Shown here piece after piece: positions 25,330 through 33,554 of a stretch of DNA of 64,000 nt. This DNA comes from CAMLFJ01 sp035524955. Lineage in GTDB: Bacteria > Methylomirabilota > Methylomirabilia > Rokubacteriales > CSP1-6. The stretch's first letter is position 1; each line of letters begins with the position of its first letter. The stretch is taken from contig DATLFG010000107.1 of assembly GCA_035524955.1 (NCBI GenBank), positions 119,243 through 183,242 of the forward strand, written 5' to 3'. The notes beneath the pieces were generated by a model. The model saw nothing but the letters and a program-made list of their open reading frames with translations, was not told where the DNA came from and made no database searches. A program made the position numbers and the translations under genes.

Positions 25330-27120
25330 ATGGCCCACGGCACTCTCGCGAGCATGTTCTGGAACCGGGTCGAGCGCGACGGAGATAGCCCGGCCCAGCG
25401 GTACAAGGCCGACGGGACCTGGCGCACGCTCAGCTGGCGCGAGGTCGGCGAGGTGGTGCGCGAGCTGGCCACCGGCCTGCTCGTGCTCGGCCGCCGGAAG
25501 GAGGACGCGATCGGCATCCTCTCGGCGAGCCGCGCGGAATGGGTGCAGGCCGACTTCGCGATCTTCTCGGCCGGATGCCGCACCATCCCGATCTACCCGA
25601 CCTATCCGCCCGACCTGATCCAGTACCTCGTCAACGACGCGGGCGTGAAGACCCTCTTCGTCGAGGACGCGGGCCAGCTCGCCAAGGTGCTCGAGGTGCA
25701 GGGGAAGATAGACGGGCTCGAGCAGATCGTGGTGATGCAGGGCTACGAGGGCGAGGCCTCGCCGCGGATCATGACCTGGGCCGAGCTCCGCCGGCTGGGG
25801 CGCGACAACGTGGAGCGTCTCAAGAGCGAGCTCGCCGGGCGGGTCGCCGAGGTCCGGCCCGAGGACATCGCGACCATCGTCTACACCTCCGGCACCACCG
25901 GGCCGCCCAAGGGCGTGGTGCAGACGCACGGCAACCACCTGGCCACCCTCGAGTCGGCGGCCAGGATGGAGACCATCACGTCCGGGGCCACCCACCTGCT
26001 GTTCCTGCCGCTGGCCCACTCGTTCGCGCGCCTCGAGTCGTTCCTGGGCGTGCATCGCGGTCTCATCACCGCCTTCGCCGAGAACATCGACAAGCTGCGC
26101 GACAACCTGCCGGAGGTGAAGCCCGACTTCATCTGCAGCGTGCCGCGCGTGTTCGAGAAGGTCTACGCGGGGGTGATCGCGAAGGCGGAGGCCGGCTCGC
26201 CGATCAAGAAGAAGATCTTCCACTGGGCGGTGGGGGTGGGCCGCGAGGTCTCGCGCTTGAAGCAGGCCAAGCAGCCGGTGCCGGCCGGTCTCGCCTTCAA
26301 GGAGCGGCTGGCCCACAAGCTCGTGTTCTCGAAGCTCCACGCGGCTCTGGGCGGGCGGCTGCGCTTCGCGGTCTCGGGGGGCGCGCCGCTCTCCAAGGAG
26401 ATCGCGGAGTTCTTCCACGCCGCGGGCATTCTGATCCTCGAGGGCTACGGCCTCACCGAGACCTGCCCGTCGCTCACCTTCAACCGGCTCGACCACTTCA
26501 AGTTCGGGTCGGTGGGGCAGGCGCAGCCCGGCATCGAGATCAAGATCGCGCCCGACGGCGAGATCCTGGGCCGCGGGCCCAACATCGCCAAGGGGTACTT
26601 CAAGAAGCCGGAGGCCACCGCCGAGGTGTTCCTCGCCGACGGCTGGTTCGCCACCGGCGACATCGGACGGCTCGACGAGGACGGCTTCCTCTTCATCACC
26701 GATCGCAAGAAGGACCTCATCGTGACCGCGGGCGGGATGAACATCGCGCCGCAGAACATCGAGAACCTGCTCAAGGGAGATCCGTTCATCAGCCAGGCGA
26801 TGGTGCACGGCGACAAGCGCCCGTACCCGGTGGCCATCATCACGCTGAACCCGGAGGAGCTGGCGAAGTTCGCCAAGGAGCAGGGGATCCTCGACACGGA
26901 GCCCGCGGCCCTCGCCAAGCACCCGAAGGTGGTCGAGCGCGTGGGCCGCATCGTGGAAGCGCGCAACGCGGAGCTCCAGTCCTACGCCAAGGTCAAGAAG
27001 TTCGCGATCCTGCCCGCCGACTTCACGGTGGAGAACGGCCTGCTGACCCCCACGCTGAAGGTCAAGCGACGGATCATCACCGACAAGCACCGGGAGCTCC
27101 TCGATTCGCTCTACCGATAG
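25330..27120 (+). CDS. Long-chain fatty-acid-CoA ligase (FadD15/FACL type)
   Basis: 596 residues, eleven bases after the preceding synthetase, with AGGAGG. YTSGTTGPPKG, GYGLTETCPS, T-G-D-I-G-R-L-D-E-D-G-F-L-F-I-T-D-R-K-K-D and the large-form insertion with F-S-K-L-H-A-A-L-G-G-R-L-R identify the long-chain ligase group of about 600 residues. C-terminal K-V-K-R-R-I-I-T ends the domain. Two ligases in one unit suggests different chain lengths. Confidence 0.93.
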   Translation: MAHGTLASMFWNRVERDGDSPAQRYKADGTWRTLSWREVGEVVRELATGLLVLGRRKEDAIGILSASRAEWVQADFAIFSAGCRTIPIYPTYPPDLIQYLVNDAGVKTLFVEDAGQLAKVLEVQGKIDGLEQIVVMQGYEGEASPRIMTWAELRRLGRDNVERLKSELAGRVAEVRPEDIATIVYTSGTTGPPKGVVQTHGNHLATLESAARMETITSGATHLLFLPLAHSFARLESFLGVHRGLITAFAENIDKLRDNLPEVKPDFICSVPRVFEKVYAGVIAKAEAGSPIKKKIFHWAVGVGREVSRLKQAKQPVPAGLAFKERLAHKLVFSKLHAALGGRLRFAVSGGAPLSKEIAEFFHAAGILILEGYGLTETCPSLTFNRLDHFKFGSVGQAQPGIEIKIAPDGEILGRGPNIAKGYFKKPEATAEVFLADGWFATGDIGRLDEDGFLFITDRKKDLIVTAGGMNIAPQNIENLLKGDPFISQAMVHGDKRPYPVAIITLNPEELAKFAKEQGILDTEPAALAKHPKVVERVGRIVEARNAELQSYAKVKKFAILPADFTVENGLLTPTLKVKRRIITDKHRELLDSLYR

Positions 27121-27150
27121 GTCATCGGAAGGGCCCCCTTCTGAAGTCTC

Positions 27151-27211
27151 GGTGGGGGCCCCCTCCGATCCAGAAGGAGTGGCGCCGGCGAAGCCGGCGC
27201 TCGAAGGGAGG
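27151..27211 (+). repeat. Intergenic hairpin repeat, family A, copy 2
   Basis: GGGGGCCCCCTCCGATCC, then the perfect hairpin GCGCCGGC-GAA-GCCGGCGC at 27182-27200 followed by TCGAA. Same element order as copy 1. It lies within the first codons of the longest reading of the next gene. Confidence 0.75.
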
Positions 27212-27997
27212 TTGCTCGGACACGCTCCGAGTCCGGTCGCGGCCGCCCAGCGCCTCGACGGCCGCGTGGCCATCGTCACCGGGGCCAGCCGCGGCCTCGG
27301 GCGCGCGATGGCGGTGGCGCTGGCGCAGGCCGGCGCGGACGTGGCGGTGGCCGCGCGGGCGCGGCCCGATCTGGAGGAGACCGCGGGGCTGGTCACCGCG
27401 GCCGGCCGGCGGGCCATCGTCGTCGAGACGGACGTCACCGCCTATCCCCAGGTGGAGGCGCTCGTCCGTCGCACCATCGCGGAGCTGGGCGGCCTGCACG
27501 TGGTGGTGAACAACTCCGGCATCGCGCGCGTGGCTCCGGTGGCCCAGATGGCGCCGGAGGACTTCCGCGCCACGCTCGAGGTCAATCTGGTCGGGGTCTT
27601 CAACGGCTGCCGCGCCGCCGCCGCGCATCTGCTGGCCCAGAAGACGGGAAAGATCATCAACATCTCCTCCGTGCTCGGGCAGGTGGGCCTGGCCGGCTAC
27701 AGTGCGTACGCGGCGTCCAAGAGCGGGGTCATGGGGTTCACCCGCGCGCTCGCCGCGGAGTGGGCGCGTCACGGCATCCAGGTCAACGCGCTCGCGCCCG
27801 GCTGGTTCGTGACCGAGATGAACGCGGACGCGTTCGCGGACGAGCGCACCCGCGACCGGCTGCTCCGCGATGTGCCGCTCCGGCGCACCGGCCGCCTCGA
27901 CGAGATCGGTCCGCTCGCGGTCTACCTGGCCTCCGCCGCCTCCGACTTCATGACGGGCCAGACCCTCTTCCTCGATGGCGGCTACTCGGCGGTCTGA
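27152..27997 (+). CDS. Short-chain dehydrogenase/reductase (FabG-like)
   Basis: Frame open from GTG 27152; up to 281 residues. Residues 1-20 are encoded by the family A repeat, so the natural start may be TTG 27212, shortly before LDGRVAIVTGASRGLGRA. Intact TGASRGLG cofactor motif, NNSG, catalytic Ser in INISSVLG and YAASK. Likely a 3-ketoacyl or 3-hydroxyacyl reductase serving the acyl-CoA cluster. Start uncertain; enzyme class secure. Confidence 0.87.
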   Translation: MGAPSDPEGVAPAKPALEGRLLGHAPSPVAAAQRLDGRVAIVTGASRGLGRAMAVALAQAGADVAVAARARPDLEETAGLVTAAGRRAIVVETDVTAYPQVEALVRRTIAELGGLHVVVNNSGIARVAPVAQMAPEDFRATLEVNLVGVFNGCRAAAAHLLAQKTGKIINISSVLGQVGLAGYSAYAASKSGVMGFTRALAAEWARHGIQVNALAPGWFVTEMNADAFADERTRDRLLRDVPLRRTGRLDEIGPLAVYLASAASDFMTGQTLFLDGGYSAV

Positions 27998-28580
27998 GGC
28001 CGGGCGCCGCCGCGCGAGCCGATCACCCGCGCGGCGCGCGCTCCACCCGGCGCCGCTCGCCGAGTGCGTCATCTGCGGGCCCGAGAGCCCCGCGGGCGGC
28101 CTGCGCGTGCGGTTCCGGCGGCGGGGCGAGGCGATCGTCGGCTCGTTCACGCCGGGCCGCGCCCATCAGGGCTATCGCGGCCTCATGTCGGGGGGCCTGC
28201 TCGCCGCGATCTTCGACTGCCTGCACTATCGCCTCGCGCTCGTGCGGGGCGCGGTCCTGGCGGTGACCGCACGGATCGAGGTGGACTATCGCGCGCCGGT
28301 TCCGCTCGGCCGTCCCGTGCGCTTCGAGGCCCACCTGGTCGCGCGGCGCGGCCGCGTCTTCGACACGCGCGCGGTGGCGCGCCTGGCCGGCGGCGCCGTC
28401 GCCGCCGAGTCGCGCGCGATCTACGTTGAGATCCCGTCGAGCCGGCTGCCCGGCGGCGGGCACGAGGCGCCCGCCTCGGGCGGGAGCGACTCCCAGAACC
28501 GTCGCTCGGCTTCGCGCGGCGCGGTCTCCATGCGGCAGGACCGATCGAGGATCATCGTGCGGCGCCGGGCTGCGTCGTAG
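27975..28580 (+). CDS. PaaI-type acyl-CoA thioesterase (hotdog)
   Basis: 201 residues; starts 23 bases inside the SDR gene. After a basic N-terminus (1-27) come CVICGPESPAGGLRVRF and GYRGLMSGGLLAAIFDCL, the 4HBT/PaaI layout with the H-x-G-x-x-x-x-x-x-D-like segment as A-H-Q-G-Y. The final 53 codons lie antisense to the C-terminal end of the carboxylesterase gene and look unstructured. The functional protein probably ends near residue 155, and translation then runs through to the next stop. Confidence 0.75.
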   Translation: MAATRRSEAGRRRASRSPARRALHPAPLAECVICGPESPAGGLRVRFRRRGEAIVGSFTPGRAHQGYRGLMSGGLLAAIFDCLHYRLALVRGAVLAVTARIEVDYRAPVPLGRPVRFEAHLVARRGRVFDTRAVARLAGGAVAAESRAIYVEIPSSRLPGGGHEAPASGGSDSQNRRSASRGAVSMRQDRSRIIVRRRAAS

Positions 28581-30223
28581 GCGGGCCAGGCGCCGATCCC
28601 CGCGTGGCCCGGCCGCCCGGTGCGCGCGAACGCGATCCACGCGTCCTGGATCTGCCCGGCGAGGGCCTGCGCGGCCGGGCCCTTGCCGGTGAACGGGCGG
28701 ATGAGCGGATGCTGGAGCGTGCCGAACAGGAAGGGCAGCTCGAGCGCGTGACAGGCGCCGAAGAGTCCCCCCATCGCGGGCGAGGGCCACGTGAAGAGAT
28801 AGGCGTAGGTCTCCGGCTGGTGGGCCGCCTGCAGCGCGGCGAGCCGCATCGCGGGATCCCGCATGGTGCGGTCGGACTCGAGGGCGAACCACAGGTCGCC
28901 CGGCTCGACGCGCTCGCCGCGGGCGGCCCGCGCGTCACGGTAGAGCGCGATGGCGCGTCGCGCCGCGTCCGTCCCGCCGGGAATCGCCTCCGCGCACCGG
29001 GCCAGGAGCAGGGCCTCGTCGAGCGTTGTGGCCTCCGGATCCAGGGGGGCGAAGAGCCGGGCCTCGTCCAGGTTGGTGCCGATCAGCAGCGGCACGTCGC
29101 GGGCCTCACCGTCGCGGATGGCCGCGAGCGGCTCGCGCGGGAGCACGTCGCCGTCGATCACGGGCTGGAAGGGCAGGCCGCGGGTGCGCAGCGCCCGCAG
29201 CGCGATCACCTCCGGTGCGGCCGCCGCGCTCCGCCGACGGCCGCGCCGGCGGAGCAGGTCCAGCAGCCTGCGCGAGACCGGGGACGCGACGCCGCCGAAG
29301 CGGCGGCGGGCCAGCGAGAGACCGAGGAAGACCGCGCCCGCCACGCGCTGCCCGGCCGGGGAGAGCGTGCCGAGGACGTGCTCGCCCATCACCAGGTCCA
29401 TGAAGAGGCGCCGCTGGGCCGCGAGCAGGCTCGCGGGGGGGGCGGCCCGCAGCTCCTCGGGGGAGCCCACCGCGAGGTCCGCGAGCATCCGGTCGGCGAG
29501 CCGCGCGGCGACGTCGCGCGGCCAGAGATAGTTGGCGGCTCCCGATTGCAGGATCGCGCGGCGGAAGAGGCCACGGGCGCGCGGCATCACCAGCAGGGTC
29601 GCGCAGCTCATCGCGCCCGCCGACTCGCCGAAGATCGTCACGTTGCCCGGATCGCCGCCGAACGCCGCGATCTCATCGCGTACCCATTCGAGCGCTGCCA
29701 CCTGATCGAGCAGCCCCTCGTTGCCGGTGGCGGGCAGGTGCTCGCCGAAGCGGTCGCGCAGGCGGAGGAAGCCCAGCGCGCCGAGTCGGTAGTTGATGGT
29801 GACGACGACCACGTCGCCGCGGCGGGCCAGGGGGCCGCCATTGTAGAGCATCTGGGAACCGGAGCCCAGGATGAAGGCGCCGCCGTGGATCCAGACGAGC
29901 ACCGGCCGGCAGCCCCGGTCCGCGCCGGGCGTCCAGATGTTCAGGTAGAGGCAGTCCTCGCCCGTGCGGCTGATCCCCAGGCTCATCAGCGGGCCGACGA
30001 GCGCGCCGTTCTGCAACGCCGACGGACCGAACCGGGCCGCGTCACGGACGCCCGACCAGGGCTCGGGCGGCACCGGCGGCCGGAAGCGGAGCGGGCCGAC
30101 CGGTGGGCGCGCGAAGGGGAGGCCGCGGAACACCGCGAGGCCTCCCTCGGTGACGCCCCGCACGGGGCCGCGGCGGGTCTGGACCAGGACGCCCACGGCC
30201 TCCGGGCCTCGTCGTCGGCTCAC
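28421..30223 (-). CDS. Carboxylesterase type B
   Basis: 600 residues from GTG 30223, overlapping the DUF445 stop (GTGA). Oxyanion motif HGGAF (113-117), nucleophile Ser201 in FGESAGA, acid Glu in NLDEARLF and His in GACHALELPFLFG complete the triad. Belongs to the para-nitrobenzyl esterase/cholinesterase family, of about 500-600 residues. No signal peptide, so cytoplasmic. Its 3' end overlaps the thioesterase gene by 160 bases on the other strand. Confidence 0.92.
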   Translation of the reverse strand: MSRRRGPEAVGVLVQTRRGPVRGVTEGGLAVFRGLPFARPPVGPLRFRPPVPPEPWSGVRDAARFGPSALQNGALVGPLMSLGISRTGEDCLYLNIWTPGADRGCRPVLVWIHGGAFILGSGSQMLYNGGPLARRGDVVVVTINYRLGALGFLRLRDRFGEHLPATGNEGLLDQVAALEWVRDEIAAFGGDPGNVTIFGESAGAMSCATLLVMPRARGLFRRAILQSGAANYLWPRDVAARLADRMLADLAVGSPEELRAAPPASLLAAQRRLFMDLVMGEHVLGTLSPAGQRVAGAVFLGLSLARRRFGGVASPVSRRLLDLLRRRGRRRSAAAAPEVIALRALRTRGLPFQPVIDGDVLPREPLAAIRDGEARDVPLLIGTNLDEARLFAPLDPEATTLDEALLLARCAEAIPGGTDAARRAIALYRDARAARGERVEPGDLWFALESDRTMRDPAMRLAALQAAHQPETYAYLFTWPSPAMGGLFGACHALELPFLFGTLQHPLIRPFTGKGPAAQALAGQIQDAWIAFARTGRPGHAGIGAWPAYDAARRRTMILDRSCRMETAPREAERRFWESLPPEAGASCPPPGSRLDGIST

Positions 30224-31509
30224 CGCAACAGCTCCAGCAGCAGGTGGATCCCGTAGAGGCCCCCGCCCGCGAGACCGCCCACCACGGTGCCATTCACCCG
30301 GATGTACTGGAGATCGTCGCCCGCGTGCTCCTCGATGAGGCGTACCGCGCCCTCCGGCCCGAGCGCGTGGACGCCCCGCTCGATGAAGTGCGCGATGCGG
30401 TCGTGGTAGCGGTCCACCGCCTCGGTGAGCCGCTCCTTGAGCCAGCGATCGAGCGACTGCCGGAGCGCGGTGTCCTCCGCCAGGATCCTCCGGGCGCGGT
30501 CGAGCCGCGCGCTGATCCAGGTCACCAGCTCGGACGGCTCCGCGGCCAGGTCCGCCCGCACGATCTTCAGGAGCCCGCCCGCCGCATCCTCGAGCAGGCG
30601 CGCCACCGCGGGGCTCGCCAGGAGCTCCTCCTTGGCCGCCTCGACGCGCGCGGCCAGGGCCGGGTCGGTGCGGAGGCGGTCGGGCAGCGTGGCGAGCGTC
30701 TCGGTGAGGCGTCCGCGCAGGGGGTCGTCGGGGTCGTCCGCGATCTTCTTGAGCGTCTCGTGCAGGGCGGTGACGATCCGCTCCCGGTCGATGAGCCCGA
30801 AGGTATTCGCCAGGCCCATGAGGATGCGCGGATAGACGCCCATCCGGGCGCGATAGCCGGCCAGCATCTCGTCCACCATGTCGGCGACCGTGGCGCGAAC
30901 GTCCGGGCGGTCGAGCGCGTCGACCAGGGCCGCCGCCACCGCCTCGATGACCCGCCGATCCCACCCCTGCTTCCGCGCGATCTCGATGCCGGTGGCCAGG
31001 AGCGGCGCAATCGGGTTGGCCCGGGCCAGGCGCGTGAGCCAGAGTGCGGCGTCGCCGGTTGCCGCCGGCGTGACCTGCTCCGCGGCCCAGCGCGCCACGG
31101 CGTGGACCGCCGCCTCCAGATCGGCCGGCTTGACGCGCTCGGCCCCGCGGGCCAGAAGCTCGGCGATGTCGAAGCGCGAGATCTCGTGGGTGACGTAGTC
31201 CTTGGTGAGCACCCGATCGCCGACCATGCTTCCCACGCGCTCGGCCATGAGCTCCCAGTTGGACGGGATGATGGCGGTGTGGGGGATCGGCAGACCGAGC
31301 GGGCGCCGGAAGATCGCGGTGACCGCGAACCAGTCGGCGAGGCCGCCCACGATGCCGGCCTCCGCGACGGCCAGGATGAGGCCGCCCCACCACCGGGTGC
31401 GCAAGGGGTACGCCGCGACCGCCACGGCCACCGCGGCCAGCAGGACGAGCAGGGCGAGACGCCGCTGGCGCGGGCGACGCCGGGATCCGGAAGCGCCGGG
31501 GCCGTCCAC
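30220..31509 (-). CDS. DUF445-family membrane protein
   Basis: 429 residues, GTG start. N-terminal helix (about 17-35), then WWGGLILAVAEAGIVGGLAD and the W-F-A-V-T-A-I-F-R-R-P-L-G-L-P-I-P-H-T-A-I-I-P DUF445 signature. A long helical middle follows (a repeat-rich region rich in Leu/Ala/Arg). A C-terminal glycine-rich hydrophobic hairpin ends in Y-I-R-V-N-G-T-V-V-G-G-L-A-G-G. Molecular role unknown; inner-membrane location with a large helical soluble region is likely. Confidence 0.9.
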   Translation of the reverse strand: MDGPGASGSRRRPRQRRLALLVLLAAVAVAVAAYPLRTRWWGGLILAVAEAGIVGGLADWFAVTAIFRRPLGLPIPHTAIIPSNWELMAERVGSMVGDRVLTKDYVTHEISRFDIAELLARGAERVKPADLEAAVHAVARWAAEQVTPAATGDAALWLTRLARANPIAPLLATGIEIARKQGWDRRVIEAVAAALVDALDRPDVRATVADMVDEMLAGYRARMGVYPRILMGLANTFGLIDRERIVTALHETLKKIADDPDDPLRGRLTETLATLPDRLRTDPALAARVEAAKEELLASPAVARLLEDAAGGLLKIVRADLAAEPSELVTWISARLDRARRILAEDTALRQSLDRWLKERLTEAVDRYHDRIAHFIERGVHALGPEGAVRLIEEHAGDDLQYIRVNGTVVGGLAGGGLYGIHLLLELLR

Positions 31510-31531
31510 GCACGAATGCTATCATCTCCGC

Positions 31532-32545
31532 ATGGTCGCCGCCGTCCTTCGTGGTCCCCGCGCGCTCACCATCACGACCGTCGCGTCGCCCTCGCCCGGT
31601 CCGAACGACGCGGTCATCCGGGTCACCGCGGCCGGACTCTGCGGCACCGACTACCGCATCTGGACCGGGGAGCGGCCGGTGCGCTACCCGCTCGTCATGG
31701 GACACGAGTTCGTCGGCACGGTGGCCGCGATCGGGAGCGCGGTCCGCAATATCACCGTCGGCGAGCCGGTGGCGGTGGAGCCCAACTACTCATGCGGGAC
31801 GTGCGCGCTCTGCCGCGAGGGCAATCGCAACCTGTGCCTCTCGCGCGTGGCGGTCGGCATCGACGTGGACGGCGGCTTCGCCCAGGAGGCGACCGTGCCC
31901 GCGCGCTGCTGCTGGCCGGCGCCCGCCGGCCTCGGCACCGAGCGCCTCCTCATGGCCGAGCCGCTCGCGGTGGTGGTGCGCGCGGTCGGCCGTGCCGCGC
32001 CCGCGGCCGGCGAGACCGCGGCGGTGCTCGGGGTCGGCTCGCTCGGGCTGCTCGCGGTGCAGGTGCTCCGGGCCCGCGGCTGCCGCGTACTCGCGGTGGC
32101 GCGATCCACCAGACGCCTGGATCTGGCGCGCGAGCTGGGCGCGGAGGCGGTCGCGCTCTCGGGCGCGGACGACGACACCGCGGCGGCCCGCGCCTTCTCC
32201 GGGCGCGAGGGCGTGGACCTGGTGATCGAGACCGCCGGCACCGCCCTCGCGGTGGAGCAGGCCGTCAACCTGTGCCGTCCCGGCGGTCGCGTGGTGCTCA
32301 CCGGACTGCCGCACGAGGCGACCGCCCTCAACTTCTTCTGGGTGGTGCGCCGCGAGCTGCGGATCATCGGGTCGATGATCTATCAGGACGAGTTTCCGGA
32401 GGCGATGCGGCTTCTCGAGGCGGGGACGGTGCGCACGGACCGGCTCCTTTCCGGGACCTTTCCGCTGGACCGCATCGACGACGCCTTCGAGGCATACCGG
32501 CGGCCCGACTCGATCAAGGTCGCGCTCATCCCACCCGCCGGCTAG
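31532..32545 (+). CDS. Zinc-dependent medium-chain alcohol dehydrogenase
   Basis: 337 residues. Catalytic zinc ligands Cys in GLCGTDYR, His-Glu in MGHEF. Structural zinc four-Cys loop CGTCALCREGNRNLC. NAD Rossmann motif GVGSLGLLAVQ. Threonine dehydrogenase/sorbitol dehydrogenase type. A TATCAT box ends six bases before the ATG, and there is no ribosome site. The tail overlaps the LysR gene by 20 bases. Substrate unknown. Confidence 0.9.
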   Translation: MVAAVLRGPRALTITTVASPSPGPNDAVIRVTAAGLCGTDYRIWTGERPVRYPLVMGHEFVGTVAAIGSAVRNITVGEPVAVEPNYSCGTCALCREGNRNLCLSRVAVGIDVDGGFAQEATVPARCCWPAPAGLGTERLLMAEPLAVVVRAVGRAAPAAGETAAVLGVGSLGLLAVQVLRARGCRVLAVARSTRRLDLARELGAEAVALSGADDDTAAARAFSGREGVDLVIETAGTALAVEQAVNLCRPGGRVVLTGLPHEATALNFFWVVRRELRIIGSMIYQDEFPEAMRLLEAGTVRTDRLLSGTFPLDRIDDAFEAYRRPDSIKVALIPPAG

Positions 32546-33455
32546 CCCGGCGAGGCGGCGCCGGAGGCGAGCGCCTCGCCCGGCATTCCGTGACGAGTCG
32601 CGCCGCGAAGCGGCCCGCCGCGACGCCGCGGCGGAATCCGGGCCGGTGCACCAGCATGACCGGCAGCGCCGGCACCGCCGCCCGCTCCCACCTGACCCGG
32701 CCGTGATCGAGCTCGGCCAGGGCCAGCGCAGGGACCAGGCCCACCCCCAGCCCGCCCGAGACGTACGCGAGCAGGAGGGACACGCTGGGCACGTCGATGG
32801 TGGAGGTAGGCTGGATGCGCTCACGCGCCAGGTAGTCATCCAGCAGCCACCGGCCCTGGCTGCCCGCGCCGAGCCGCAGCAGCGGCTCGCGGGTGAGCCG
32901 CTCCGGCAGGGGCACGCGCTTCCCGGGCCGGCGGGGTCCGACCCAGACGAAGGGCTGGTCGAAGAGCCGCTCGGCCTCGAGCCCGCGGGGGATCTCCCGG
33001 CCGGTGACCACGGCGCAGTCCACCTCGCCGAGCCCGACCAGCCGGATGGCCTCGCGCGAGTGGGTGGTGGCGATCTCGAAGCGCACCGGCGCCCGCTCCT
33101 CCAGGAGCTCCCGAAGCACCGGCACCAGCAGGGCCTTCCCGAGGTAATCGCTGACCGCGACGCGCAGGGTCGCGGGCGGCCGGCCGGACAGCTCGGTCAG
33201 GTGGGCGAAGAGCGCCTCGGTCTCGGTGCCGAGCTTCAGGATGCCGGGCAGCGCCGCCTCGCCGGCCGCGGTGAGCCGGACGCCGCGCCCCGCCCGCTCG
33301 AGGAGGGTCACGCCCAGGTGCCGCTCGAGCTTGCGGATCTGCTGGCTGATCGCGGAGGAGGTGCGATGGTGCAGCCGCGCCGCCGCCCCCACCGAGCCGC
33401 TGCGCGCGACCGTGAGGAGGCTCAGGAGGGCGGGGAGGAGCGCCGCGTCGATCAT
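32526..33455 (-). CDS. LysR-family transcriptional regulator
   Basis: 309 residues. N-terminal winged helix-turn-helix: SVGAAARLHHRTSSAISQQI and KLERHLGVTLLERAGRGVRL. C-terminal periplasmic-binding-like effector domain. Divergent from leuC with 99 bases between, the classical layout for a LysR regulator and its target. TTAACGG occurs right at its start codon and again beside the leuC promoter. It may sense a leucine-pathway intermediate. Confidence 0.92.
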   Translation of the reverse strand: MIDAALLPALLSLLTVARSGSVGAAARLHHRTSSAISQQIRKLERHLGVTLLERAGRGVRLTAAGEAALPGILKLGTETEALFAHLTELSGRPPATLRVAVSDYLGKALLVPVLRELLEERAPVRFEIATTHSREAIRLVGLGEVDCAVVTGREIPRGLEAERLFDQPFVWVGPRRPGKRVPLPERLTREPLLRLGAGSQGRWLLDDYLARERIQPTSTIDVPSVSLLLAYVSGGLGVGLVPALALAELDHGRVRWERAAVPALPVMLVHRPGFRRGVAAGRFAARLVTECRARRSPPAPPRRASRRVG

Positions 33456-33468
33456 TAACGGATCTTAC

Positions 33469-33506
33469 GTGACCGGGAAGAAGATTTCACTATACTTAAC
33501 GGTCTG
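33469..33506 (+). promoter_or_regulatory. leuC promoter and candidate LysR site
   Basis: GTGACC (33469-33474), 16 bases, TATACT (33491-33496). The heptamer TTAACGG occurs at 33455-33461, overlapping the LysR start, and at 33497-33503, flanking the promoter as direct repeats. Possible shared operator for the divergent genes. Confidence 0.5.
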
Positions 33507-33554
33507 GCGGCGGCAGACTCAGCCGGCCGGCCTCGTCCGGCCACGGAGGAGACA

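Noticed and set aside
28421..31705. 1094-codon minus-strand frame read as one protein
   Set aside because: It joins the carboxylesterase frame to an out-of-frame reading of DUF445. The GTGA junction at 30220-30223 marks two genes.
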